Below, one piece after another: positions 33,384 to 42,011 of a stretch of DNA of 64,000 nucleotides. Both the position numbers and the translations under genes were made by a program. The DNA is from CAYSRC01 sp964433495 (GTDB lineage Bacteria; Bacillota; Clostridia; Oscillospirales; Ruminococcaceae): positions 4,610-68,609 of the forward strand of contig CAYSRC010000004.1 of the NCBI GenBank assembly GCA_964433495.1, read 5' to 3'. Every line of letters starts with the position of its first letter. The first letter of the stretch is position 1. The notes under the pieces were generated by a model that worked only from the letters and a program-made list of their open reading frames with translations, had not been told where the DNA came from and did no database searches.

Positions 33384-34406
33384 ATGGCAACGGGTATGGC
33401 GCAGCTGTTAAGTGAAAAGGGCGTCACGGGCTACCGCCTTTCCAAAGAGAGCGGGGTGCCCCAAACCACGATAACCGACATATGCAGCGGCAGAACCTGC
33501 ATCGCCCGCTGCTCCGCCGAGACGGTCTACCGCATCGCAAAGGTGCTCGGCGTGAGCATGGAGAGCCTCGTCGATCCGTATTGCGCGGGCGAAGCGCGGG
33601 ACGGCGCGCAAAATGAGGCCGCCGCGACACGCGACAGCCTCGAGCGCCTTGCCGAGCACAACATGAAGGCCAACCTTCTGAAGCTCCTGGAGCGGCAAGG
33701 CGCCGAGAGCGCCGACGCACCCGGACGGGCATCCCGCACAGAGCAGCGGCCCGACGGCGCGCCGCCGGTTTTTCTCGACGGCATCCCCGCCGAGGACCCC
33801 GGCCTGCGCGACTCGCTCTTTTTTAAGCCGTTTGACAAAAAGCTGCTCGACACACTGCTGTCCGCCGTCGCGCGGGAGTACAGCGCCGGGGCGGGCGGCG
33901 GGACGCCGACCGAGCTCATCCTCACGGGCGGTGCGGCGCTGCTCAACACCTGCCGCGTCTGCGCGCAGCAGTATGACATCGGCGTCGTCACCCTCAACTC
34001 GCCCGAGCTCGACGCCGCCATCGACAGCGCGTGCAGACAGCTTGCGGTCGACAGGGCGCAGCTCGTCCCCCGCCCCGCGACGGGGCGGCCGCTGCCGCTC
34101 GAGGCGGTGGTGAATTCAAACTACTGCAAGACCTTTTCGGGCGTGCTCAGCGTGCGGCGGCTGTCCGCCGAATACATCTGCGCCTCCCGCCTTTTTGACG
34201 TCCGCTCGCTCGGCGACGTGGGCGACGCGGCGCGCGTCCTGCTCGAAAGCGCCGGAAAAAAGCGGCCCCTCACCCCCGAGCGTGTGCTCGAGGCGGCGCA
34301 GGAGCTCGGCTGCAAGCCGTCCGAAAAATGCGAGGCGCTCGTGCGCGCGCTCGCGTCGCACGGCGACCTCGCCGCGGTCGTGCGCGCGTGCGAGGGAAAA
34401 CGGTAG
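33384..34406 (+). CDS. HTH-Xre domain fused to a nucleotidyltransferase-like (DUF6036-like) domain
   Basis: The 340-residue protein starts with a Cro/C1-type helix-turn-helix (residues about 5-65: YRLSKESGVPQTTITDI, VYRIAKVLGVSMESLVDP) and, after a variable linker, has a C-terminal part (about 165-300) laid out like DUF6036 nucleotidyltransferases: ELILTGGAALLN, then QYDIGVVTLNSPELDAAIDSA. In active relatives the second motif reads T-x-DID; here it is YDIG, so one metal-binding Asp seems lost. Such domains occur in AbiE-like toxin-antitoxin systems. No partner gene adjoins. The domain call is by eye. Confidence 0.65.
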   Translation: MATGMAQLLSEKGVTGYRLSKESGVPQTTITDICSGRTCIARCSAETVYRIAKVLGVSMESLVDPYCAGEARDGAQNEAAATRDSLERLAEHNMKANLLKLLERQGAESADAPGRASRTEQRPDGAPPVFLDGIPAEDPGLRDSLFFKPFDKKLLDTLLSAVAREYSAGAGGGTPTELILTGGAALLNTCRVCAQQYDIGVVTLNSPELDAAIDSACRQLAVDRAQLVPRPATGRPLPLEAVVNSNYCKTFSGVLSVRRLSAEYICASRLFDVRSLGDVGDAARVLLESAGKKRPLTPERVLEAAQELGCKPSEKCEALVRALASHGDLAAVVRACEGKR

Positions 34407-34559
34407 GCCCGGGCGGGCCCGTTTTTATCCATAGCGCGTTTTGGTGGATGTCTTTTGCATGCGTTCGGTGGGCCGCGGCGAGGGGGCTTGTGCAAAGACG
34501 GTGCGGCAGACTGCGGATTATATCCTTGACTCTGCCCTTTCCCCGTGAGTAACTTCGGC

Positions 34560-34700
34560 CTGCCGCCCTTAAGCCCCCTCGCCGAACGGCCGAGCTTACC
34601 ATAAAACGATCGCTCGAAAGGCGCATAATATCGCGCCGTATGTCAAACATCCGTTCCCCTTGCCGTCCCACCGCTGCGCGCGGCAGACGCGGGGTGTGAC
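34560..34700. repeat. Interspersed mosaic repeat, copy E
   Basis: A single module 2 copy lies between two genes in the same direction. It has GCCCTTAAGCCCCCTCGCCG, AAGGCGCATAATATCGCGCC, a 19-mer TATGTCAAACATCCGTTCC (34639) with two changes from copies B and F, and CGCGCGGCAGACGCG. The rest of 34407-34878 shows no gene. Confidence 0.7.
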
Positions 34701-34878
34701 CGCGAAAAGCCTCGTCGTCCGCACGGCCCTCTTGTTACAGCCGCAGCTTGCCGCCCGCACCCCCCGTCGCGGCATCTGCCCTCAACCGCCCGTCAACGGC
34801 ATTCAACAGGCTTGTTAAAACACGCAAGATCTATTTTCCGTAAATCCGTAAAGCTTTATAAAAACACAGGGGAAAACC

Positions 34879-35976
34879 ATGATCTACCGCAAGCTGCCCC
34901 ACGGGGGCGAGGACATCGGCATATTGGGACTCGGGGCCAACGGCTTTGCGATGAACGGCGACCCGGGCGAGACCCTCTACACCTACGAGACGGCCATCGA
35001 CAGAGGCATCAACCTGTTCGACCTCGCGGGAGGCAACGAAGAACCGTTTGCCCCCTTGGGCCGGGCGATGAAGGGCAAGCGCGACCGGGTGTTCCTTCAG
35101 GTCCATTTCGGGGCCGACTACACCGGCTGCAAATACGGCTGGACGCAGGATCCCGACAGGATACGCGCGTCGGTCGAGCTTCAGCTGCGCAAGCTGCAAA
35201 CCGACCGCATCGACTTCGGCTTTGTCCACTGTCTCGACGAGACCGACGAGGTCGAACGGGCGATAAACGGCGGCGCGCTCAGCATGCTGCAAAAGCTCAA
35301 GGAGCAGGGCAGGGTCCGGCACATCGGCTTTTCATCCCACAACCCGGCCGCGGTCAACAGGATGCTCGACTGTCACGTTTTGGACCTTGTGATGTTCAGC
35401 ATCAACCCCGCCTACGACTACACAGACGAGGATTACGGCATCGGCTCCGCCGGGGAGAGGATGGCGCTCTACCGCCGCTGCGAGCGCGAGGGCGTCGGCA
35501 TCAGCGTCATGAAGCCGTAAGGCGCGGGGCGGCTGCTCGACAAAAAGCGCTCGCCCTTCCCCTTTGCGCTGACGCCCTATCAGTGCATCAAGTACGCCCT
35601 CGACAAGCCGGGGGGTGCTCTCGGTGCTGCCCGGCATAAGCGACCGCGAAAACCTGCGGGATTACCTCGGCTATCTCGACGCCCCCGACAGCGAAAAGGA
35701 CTACGCCTGTCTCGGCAGGGTGTCGCCCGCCGACGCGGTGAACACCTGCGTCTACTGCAACCACTGCGCCCCTGTCCCGTCGGCATCGACGTGGGGCTTG
35801 TCAACAAGTACTACGACCTCGCCGCGGCGGGCGACGAGATGGCCGCGGAGCACTACCGCGGCCTTGACAGGCACGCGGGCGACTGCGTCGCCTGCGGGCA
35901 CTGCGACGCCCGCTGCCCGTTTAAGGTAAAGCAGTCGCAGCGCATGGGGATTATAAAGGACTATTTCGGCCTGTAA
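34879..35976 (+). pseudogene. Aldo/keto reductase with C-terminal ferredoxin domain, interrupted
   Basis: The first 213 codons read as an aldo/keto reductase (GILGLGANGFAMNG, VHCLDETDEVERA, IGFSSHNPAAV, SVMKP) and stop at TAA 35518-35520, where relatives read on (KP-aromatic-GAG-LL). After the stop the frame continues as GAGRLLDKKRSPFPF, then shifts by +1 in a six-G run (35610-35615) and by -1 in a four-C run (35769-35772). The last part has CVYCNHC and CVACGHCDARCPF (4Fe-4S ligands) and ends at 35976. With three lesions repaired it would be a full COG1453-type enzyme. It is either a decayed gene or carries sequence errors. Confidence 0.85.
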
Positions 35977-36035
35977 CGGCGCAGCCCCGCAAATCAAAAC
36001 GGGGCCCTGCCCCGAAGGCGGGCCCCGAAAACCGC

Positions 36036-36068
36036 AAGCCGCCCGTCAAACGACGGGCGGCTTTTTGT
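36036..36068 (+). terminator. Terminator after the aldo/keto reductase pseudogene
   Basis: A perfect 12-bp stem AAGCCGCCCGTC / GACGGGCGGCTT with a 4-base loop is followed by TTTGTGT. The downstream stretch 36069-36383 has no supported gene. Confidence 0.8.
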
Positions 36069-36383
36069 GTACACATGCTGCTTTTTACCCGCCGCGGAAA
36101 AATTTTGGGGGGGAGGGATTTAGACAGCGGCGATAATACGGCGGGAACGCCGGGCGGCGCGCCCTTTTGGGTATCGGCCGCGGAGAAGCGTCGAAGACTC
36201 GCCCTCTCGGCAGACGCCGGGCCCTTTTCACGGCAACACTCACCTGCTGCTTTTGCGGCGCAAGCGTCCTTTCATCGGCTGCCGCACGCTCTTTCCCCGG
36301 GCCTTTATCCCCCGCTCGGGGCGGCGCGCGCCCTCCCTTGCCCCCGGGCCCTGCGCTCTTGGGTCTTAAAAGCGGCCCCCCTG

Positions 36384-36956
36384 TCAGTCCGAGATGTAGC
36401 AGCTCACCACGTCGACGACATCCTTGATAAAGCGGGAGAAATAGACGACAGTGCACACGCTGTCCACCCCGCTTATGATGAGCGTGATGCCGAGCACCGT
36501 CATGATCGCGAACGCGCCCTCAAACGGGTTGACGATGAGCAGCACCCCCGCTGCCGCGCTGACGACCGACAGGATCAACGCGATCCACCAGCGCGGGATG
36601 CCCGCCCGCTTTGCGTCAAACGACATCTCGAGCGAGATCATCGCCTCCATGATGACGATGATGCCCACCGCAACCGGCATCCAAAGCACGGCGTCCTTCG
36701 CAAAGACCGCAAGCAGCACGCCGAGGGTCGCGAGCATGAGGCCCGTCGACAGGTTGTTGTGAAGCGAGTATCCGTACGAGCTGCCCCTGCAATAGCTGAC
36801 GATTCGCACTGCACCCGATATAATGAGCGCGCCGCCCATGATATAGCAGACGGTGAGCGCCGAGATCCCCGGCCAAACAATCGCGCACACGCCCACCGCA
36901 ATAGCGACCGCACCGGTGATTATAAGCCCCCACTTTGCCTTTTTGATCTGTTCCAT
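36384..36956 (-). CDS. HdeD family (DUF308) membrane protein
   Basis: The 190-residue protein has six membrane segments in three similar pairs, the pattern of the HdeD family, named after an E. coli acid-resistance membrane protein. Paired motifs such as IMGGALIISGAVRI and ITLIISGVDSVCTV show the internal repeat. AGAGGA precedes the ATG at 36956. It is monocistronic. A stress role is inferred only from the family name. Confidence 0.85.
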   Translation of the reverse strand: MEQIKKAKWGLIITGAVAIAVGVCAIVWPGISALTVCYIMGGALIISGAVRIVSYCRGSSYGYSLHNNLSTGLMLATLGVLLAVFAKDAVLWMPVAVGIIVIMEAMISLEMSFDAKRAGIPRWWIALILSVVSAAAGVLLIVNPFEGAFAIMTVLGITLIISGVDSVCTVVYFSRFIKDVVDVVSCYISD

Positions 36957-37289
36957 AGTCCTCTCATCTCCGTTTTGATTTGATGGATCGAGTATACCGC
37001 CGCGCCGCGCGGGCAAAAAGGGACAGGGACGCCGCTGTGACCGAAAAAGGGACAGATGCGCCTTTTTGTGTAACGCGGAGCGCCGGGCGCTCCGTCTCTC
37101 CCCCCCCCGCAGCGCTTGTCCTCCCCGACGGGCCCCTTAAAGGGATGCGCCGCCGCTCTCAAAAAAATTTTTTCGACTGCGTGAATAAACCCGTCAAAAC
37201 GGGCAACAATGAAAACAGCGGAAGCAAAACCGAAGCTTTGAGCATTTAGGATGATTTCTTTTACTAAACAGTAAGGGATGCGAAATCTT
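36957..37289. other. Gap upstream of the HdeD-like gene
   Basis: No gene is visible. AAAAAGGGACAG occurs twice (near 37015 and 37045). The promoter of the HdeD-like gene should be here; an AT-rich part lies at 37195-37290. Confidence 0.4.
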
Positions 37290-37320
37290 AAAAAAGCGGA
37301 GGTTTTACCTCCGCTTTTTT
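37290..37320. terminator. Bidirectional terminator
   Basis: AAAAAAGCGGAGG pairs with CCTCCGCTTTTTT around a 5-base loop. It lies 170 bases beyond the HAD phosphatase stop and can end transcription on both strands. Confidence 0.85.
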
Positions 37321-37489
37321 GTGTCGTTCGGCATCCTGCCGTCCAAAGGCCCATCGGGGCGCGTGCGGCGGGGCGCTCCCTGTCGTGCGGCCTAAAGACC
37401 GGCACGCCCTCAAAACCCATCGGGACGAAATCTCAATGCGGCATGCGCCCTGACCCGGGCAAAAAGCCCGCGCGGGCCGTCCCGTCTCC

Positions 37490-38152
37490 TCAATCCCCGC
37501 CGAGCACAAAGTCGGCGATCTCGCGCGCATTTTGCGCCGACAGAACATGGGGCAGGCGCTCGAGCTCGCCCTCGGGCGCAAAGCCGTATGCCGCGGCGAT
37601 AAAGTCAACCCCCGCCTGCCGGGCGCCCTCGGCGTCATAAAACCTGTCGCCGCACATCGCGACCCTGCCTCTGTCGGCGATGCCGAGGGCCTTCATCCCG
37701 TTGAGGATGAGATCCTTTTTACTGATTACCCTCTCGTCGGGGGGCGTCGCCGAAATTACCTCAAAGACGTCGGTCATGCCGCTGTGCTCGAGCGACGCCG
37801 CGATGACATAGTCGGCCTTGCTGCTCGCGATGCCGAGGCGCACGCCCGCGCTCTTCATCCGCCCGAGCGCCTCAGGCATACCCTCGAACGGGCGGCTCAC
37901 GGCGACAGCGTCCCGTCTGTACAGCTCGCGGTAGTGCGCGCACGCGCGCGTCAGCTCTTCCTCGTCCTTACAGCCCAGCATCCTAAAGCAGTCCTTGAGC
38001 GGGGGGCCGCAGAATTTGCGGTATTCGGACAGCTCCATTCTCGGAGCGCCGAACAGCTCGTGCATCGTCTCCCGCATACTGACGGCAATGCCCTCAAAGG
38101 TGTCGAATACCGTCCCGTCAAAGTCAAACAGAACCGCGTCGTATCTCGTCAT
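37490..38152 (-). CDS. HAD-family phosphatase, phosphoglycolate phosphatase-like
   Basis: The 220-residue HAD hydrolase has motif I DFDGTVFDT (nucleophile and acid Asp), motif II in IASSK, motif III Lys near SKKDLI and motif IV MCGDRFYDAEGA, with a C1 cap as in Gph/PpaX enzymes. Its ATG overlaps the pncB stop (ATGA), so translation is coupled to nicotinate phosphoribosyltransferase. It could remove pyrophosphate or a nucleotide phosphate linked to NAD salvage; that is inference from position. Confidence 0.92.
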   Translation of the reverse strand: MTRYDAVLFDFDGTVFDTFEGIAVSMRETMHELFGAPRMELSEYRKFCGPPLKDCFRMLGCKDEEELTRACAHYRELYRRDAVAVSRPFEGMPEALGRMKSAGVRLGIASSKADYVIAASLEHSGMTDVFEVISATPPDERVISKKDLILNGMKALGIADRGRVAMCGDRFYDAEGARQAGVDFIAAAYGFAPEGELERLPHVLSAQNAREIADFVLGGD

Positions 38153-39588
38153 TTGCTCTCCTTTAACAGCTGCTGCTTGATGTCCCACAGCTTTTGCGAC
38201 AGGTCAACATAGTAGTTGTGCGGGTTTTCAAACCGCTTGACCTCGTCCCAAAGGCTGTCGGTCTGCTCGCGGCAGTAGGTCCGTATCTCCTCCACAGCCG
38301 GCTCTTTGTACACAAGCTCGCCGTTTTTGAACACCGGCGCCAACAGCTCGCGCGCCGTGAAGTCGGTGAGCAGCTTGCGCTTCCAGGTGTACTGCGGGTC
38401 GAACAGCTCGAGCTCGCGCACCCCCTCAAGGCTCTCGTCGTGCACGCAGATATAGTCGGCAGCCGCCTTGCCGCTCTCGTTCTCGAACAGTCGGTACACC
38501 TTTTTAAAGTGGGGTGTCGTGATCTTCTGCACGTTTTCCGACACCTTTATCTTGGGGATTATCCTGCCGCTCTCGTCCTCGACCGCCGCGAGCTTGTACA
38601 CCCCGCCGAACACGGGGTCGCTCTTGGCCGTAATCAGCCGCTCGCCCACGCCGAACCGGTCGACGCAGCCGCCCTGGCGGATAAGATCCCTTATGATCAT
38701 CTCGTCGAGCGAGTTGCTCGCGACAATCTTGCAGAAGGGCAGGCCCGCGTCGTCGAGCATCCTTCTCGCCTTTCTCGAGAGATAGGCGATGTCGCCCGAG
38801 TCGATTCGGATGCTGCATTTGGTGATGCCTTTGGGCAGCAGCACCTCTTTGAACACCCGTATCGCGTTGGGAACGCCCGACTTGAGCACGTTGTAGGTGT
38901 CGACGAGCAGCGACGCGTTGTCGGGATAGATCTCGCAGTAGGTCTTGAACGCGGTGTACTCGTCGTCAAACGTCTGAATCCACGAGTGCGCCATGGTGCC
39001 CATGGCGGGCACGCCGTACAGCTTGTCGGTCAGCGCGCACGAGGTGCCCGCGCAGCCCGAGATGTACGCGGCGCGCGCGCCCATCACCGCCGCCGAGGCG
39101 CCCTGCGCGCGGCGCGCGCCGAACTCCATCACGGCCCGCCCCTCGGCCGCGCGCGCGATGCGCCCCGCCTTGGTGGCGATGAGGGACTGGTGGTTGACGC
39201 TCAGCAGCAGAAACGTCTCGATGATCTGCGCCTCACACGCGCGGGCGCGCACCGTGACGATCGGCTCGCCGGGGAAGACGGGCGTGCCCTCGGGCACCGC
39301 GTAGAGGTCGCCTGTGAACCTGAAGCCCTCAAGCGACCGCAGCCAGCCCTCGTCAAACACCCCCTTGCCCCGCAGGTAGTCGATGTCCTCGCGCGAAAAG
39401 CGCAGGTTTTTGATGTAGTCGATGAGCTGCGACAGCCCGCACGCGATCGCAAACCCGCCGCCGTCCGGCACGCTTCTGAAAAACATGTCAAAGTAGAGTA
39501 TCTTGTCCGCAAGCCCCGCGACGTGATAGCCGTTCGCCATCGTGTACTCGTAGTAGTCGCAGAGAAGCGCAAACCTTTCGTCGTCCAT
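38149..39588 (-). CDS. pncB: Nicotinate phosphoribosyltransferase
   Basis: PncB joins nicotinate to PRPP, with ATP hydrolysis, to make nicotinate mononucleotide for NAD salvage. The 479-residue protein has the family pattern: DYYEYTMANGY near the N-terminus (substrate pocket), EFGARRAQG, GTMAHSWIQTF (active-site His region) and RIDSGDIAYLS. Its stop overlaps the HAD gene start. The gene stands at the head of a two-gene unit. Confidence 0.96.
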   Translation of the reverse strand: MDDERFALLCDYYEYTMANGYHVAGLADKILYFDMFFRSVPDGGGFAIACGLSQLIDYIKNLRFSREDIDYLRGKGVFDEGWLRSLEGFRFTGDLYAVPEGTPVFPGEPIVTVRARACEAQIIETFLLLSVNHQSLIATKAGRIARAAEGRAVMEFGARRAQGASAAVMGARAAYISGCAGTSCALTDKLYGVPAMGTMAHSWIQTFDDEYTAFKTYCEIYPDNASLLVDTYNVLKSGVPNAIRVFKEVLLPKGITKCSIRIDSGDIAYLSRKARRMLDDAGLPFCKIVASNSLDEMIIRDLIRQGGCVDRFGVGERLITAKSDPVFGGVYKLAAVEDESGRIIPKIKVSENVQKITTPHFKKVYRLFENESGKAAADYICVHDESLEGVRELELFDPQYTWKRKLLTDFTARELLAPVFKNGELVYKEPAVEEIRTYCREQTDSLWDEVKRFENPHNYYVDLSQKLWDIKQQLLKESK

Positions 39589-39784
39589 TTTTACCCCGCC
39601 TCGCTATACAAAATTTCGCTTTATTATCTCACATCGGCGCGTTTTTTTCAACTCGAGACGGGGTGTCGGATAACACATGGAACACGGCCCATCCGCTCCT
39701 CCTGCCGTTTCTGTCTGCAAAGCCGTAAAATGCTCATCGGCCGTTTCCGCAAACGGAGCAGCTTCTCGTCCGGAAGTCCCTGCG

Positions 39785-40636
39785 TTATCCCTTTTTCTTT
39801 GACACGGGTATCCATACCTCATACTCCGCATTCTGCGGGTCCGGGTTTAGGTAGACCTCAATATCGGGAGCATCGGCATACTCATACCCCGAGGTCGGAA
39901 GCCATTCCGTTATAATCCGCCGCTCAAGCTCCTGCAAAGATCGGTTTGTGCCCCTCCCCGAAAAGATTGCCCAGGTGGACGCGGGCACGGTATACTCTTC
40001 AAACTCTACGCTTGTTTTTGTGCAGCAAACGGCGATAAAATACCTCCACTGTTCTTCATCATTGCAGGCGCTTACACCCAAAAGGCCTGCCGGCGGCGCG
40101 TCCGTCATCCCCGCCAGCTTGTGTATCGTACCGTCAACGGCGGCCTTCCGCCACATCTCGGGCACAACCGCGAAGTTGTTTTCGATCTCCTTATCAAGCG
40201 GCGCGGATATGCCGACGATGCGAAACGCTTCTTTTGTTTCGATTCTGTAATCCATCTCTGTCGCTCCCTTCACAGCAGCTCTGAACACAATGGGGGAAAA
40301 GGCTTTCACGGATACGCCCGCGTCCCTCACCGACGAGGGGGCCGCCCCGTGAAAGGACTGAAATGCCCTGTTAAACGCTGTCGGGGAACGGTAGCCGTAC
40401 CTCTCGGCAATATCAATGACCCGTTCGTCCCCGCCCTGCAGGTCCACCGCCGCCAAAGACATCCTCCTTCTTCGGACATACTCCGACAAAGGGATGCCCG
40501 CCATATAACTGAACATCCTTTGGTAGTGATAGGCGGAGCAGCCGGCGATCCGCCCGAGCTGCTCACAGTCAATTTCGTCCGTCAGGTGTTCCTCGATATA
40601 CTTCACGCTCCGGTTTAATCTGTCAACCCATTCCAT
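39785..40636 (-). CDS. AraC-type regulator with GyrI-like effector-binding domain
   Basis: The 283-residue protein has an N-terminal AraC/XylS double helix-turn-helix (residues about 5-105, LGRIAGCSAYHYQRMFSYMAG, YRSPTAFNRAFQSFHG) and a C-terminal GyrI/BmrR-like domain (about 125-283) that binds small hydrophobic or cationic ligands, ending EYEVWIPV. AAGGAG lies 8 bases before ATG 40636; a longer frame begins inside that ribosome site. It resembles Rob/SoxS-like regulators of efflux, but its targets are unknown. Confidence 0.93.
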   Translation of the reverse strand: MEWVDRLNRSVKYIEEHLTDEIDCEQLGRIAGCSAYHYQRMFSYMAGIPLSEYVRRRRMSLAAVDLQGGDERVIDIAERYGYRSPTAFNRAFQSFHGAAPSSVRDAGVSVKAFSPIVFRAAVKGATEMDYRIETKEAFRIVGISAPLDKEIENNFAVVPEMWRKAAVDGTIHKLAGMTDAPPAGLLGVSACNDEEQWRYFIAVCCTKTSVEFEEYTVPASTWAIFSGRGTNRSLQELERRIITEWLPTSGYEYADAPDIEVYLNPDPQNAEYEVWIPVSKKKG

Positions 40637-40920
40637 AAGATATCTCCTTATCCGCACATACCGTGCCCTGCGGGCGCAGCTTCGCCCTTTCTTTTATTAT
40701 AGAGCTCTTTCTTGAATTTTTCCTCTCTATCCCTGCACAAAAAAAGAGAGGCGGCCGCTTGACGGCTTCCTCTCGTTTTTCGGCCCGCCGAGCGGGTGCG
40801 GTACGCCCACCGCTCCGCGCTGCTTTATCGATGTAAACCGTCAAGGCGGTCAAGGGGGCACACGCGCGACGGCGCCGGCACAGCCGCCCTTAAAAAAGCC
40901 CGCCGCCCGCTCCGACGCTC
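40637..40920. other. Divergent gap before spoVT
   Basis: AT-rich sequence with TTATTATAGAGC at about 40694 probably holds the promoter of the AraC-GyrI gene. The right part is GC-rich and has no gene. Confidence 0.4.
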
Positions 40921-40942
40921 GCCGTTTTTATCGCCGCGCCGT

Positions 40943-40973
40943 CGAATATTGCCGCGCTCATTTGGGAATAATA
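40943..40973 (+). promoter_or_regulatory. Possible sigma-G promoter of spoVT
   Basis: CGAATA (40943-40948) and AATAATA (40967-40973) are 18 bases apart, near matches to the forespore sigma-G consensus TGAATA and CATACTA, 35 bases before the spoVT ATG. spoVT is sigma-G dependent in Bacillus. The boxes are imperfect. Confidence 0.4.
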
Positions 40974-41008
40974 CCCCTGTGCATTTTCAGTCTAAGGAGT
41001 CTTGCAAC

Positions 41009-41521
41009 ATGAAAGCAACGGGAATCGTGCGCCGCATCGACGACCTCGGAAGGGTCGTCATCCCAAAGGAGATCCGCCGCGTCATGCAACTGCGCGACGG
41101 TGCGCCTCTCGAGATATTCGTCGGCGACGACGGCTCGGTGGTGTTCAAAAAGTTCTCGGTTTTGGGGTCGATCCACCCCGCCGCGTGCAGGGTGGCACGG
41201 GCGGTGTACGCAAGCGAGCGGCTTCCCGTGGCGGTGTGCGACCGCGAGCGAATCCTGTGCGCACAGGGGGCCGCAGCCAAGCGCCTTGAGGGACGCGAGA
41301 TAACCGACGAGCTCGACCGTCTTCTGTGCGGGCGCACGCCGAGCGAGCGCGCCGTGCCGATATGCGGCGGCGAGACGACAGGGTACACGGCGCCCGTCGT
41401 CGCGCAAAGCGAGGTGATCGGCGGCATAATCGTGCCCGCGGGCGCAATGCCCGAGGACGGCGACGCCGCAAAGGCGGTGATAAGGGCTGCGGCCGCACTG
41501 CTCGGCGAGCTCATCGAATAG
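41009..41521 (+). CDS. spoVT: SpoVT-like stage V sporulation regulator (AbrB-GAF)
   Basis: SpoVT adjusts sigma-G-dependent transcription in the forespore. The 170-residue protein has the N-terminal AbrB swapped-hairpin DNA-binding domain (MKATGIVRRIDDLGRVVIPK, residues 1-50) and a degenerate GAF-like C-terminal domain (about 55-170). Length and domain order match SpoVT (about 178 residues) and not the shorter AbrB. AAGGAG precedes the ATG. The gene stands alone. Confidence 0.92.
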   Translation: MKATGIVRRIDDLGRVVIPKEIRRVMQLRDGAPLEIFVGDDGSVVFKKFSVLGSIHPAACRVARAVYASERLPVAVCDRERILCAQGAAAKRLEGREITDELDRLLCGRTPSERAVPICGGETTGYTAPVVAQSEVIGGIIVPAGAMPEDGDAAKAVIRAAAALLGELIE

Positions 41522-41811
41522 CTCGTTACCGTGCGGTAACAAGGTGCAGATGGAACGGGTTGCGGCGCGGCCGCGCAGCCGCGGCAATACCGAAAGAAGG
41601 CCCCGCGAACGGGCGCGAACAAACGTTAGGGGCTCCGCACACAGCGCAGTCAAAGGGCACGGCGGAAGTGCCGGCGCAATATGAAAATACGGCGCACCGC
41701 GCGTAAAAACAGGCTGTGCATCAAATGTCCCCCATGTGTTTCAAAACGCAGGTGCGCCGTTTTGGGGTTGCAGCCCGGCGGCAGATTTTCCCGCAAACGC
41801 GGCTGCTTGTC

Positions 41812-42002
41812 TGGTACAACCGGCTTACCGCATCGGCGCGCGGGGGTATTGCAGGGCTTTTGACATCGACCTTCCCTCGATTGTAAAAAACGGGGACACA
41901 GCTGGTACAACCAGCAGCGCATCTCATAAAATCCCCGATATTGCAATATTTATCGAGATATACTACAATATCCGTAAACAATGGTACAACCAAAGAGAGC
42001 GA
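41812..42002 (+). promoter_or_regulatory. Three GGTACAACC operators and promoter of the GntR gene
   Basis: TGGTACAACC occurs at 41812, TGGTACAACCA at 41903-41913 (inside the near-perfect palindrome GCTGGTACAACCAGC) and TGGTACAACCA at 41992-42002. They fit the FadR-subfamily operator form T-GT-NNN-AC-A. A promoter TTGCAA (41941-41946), 17 bases, TACAAT (41964-41969) lies between the second and third sites; the third overlaps the start of the transcript and suggests autorepression. Confidence 0.75.
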
Positions 42003-42011
42003 GGCGGTTCG

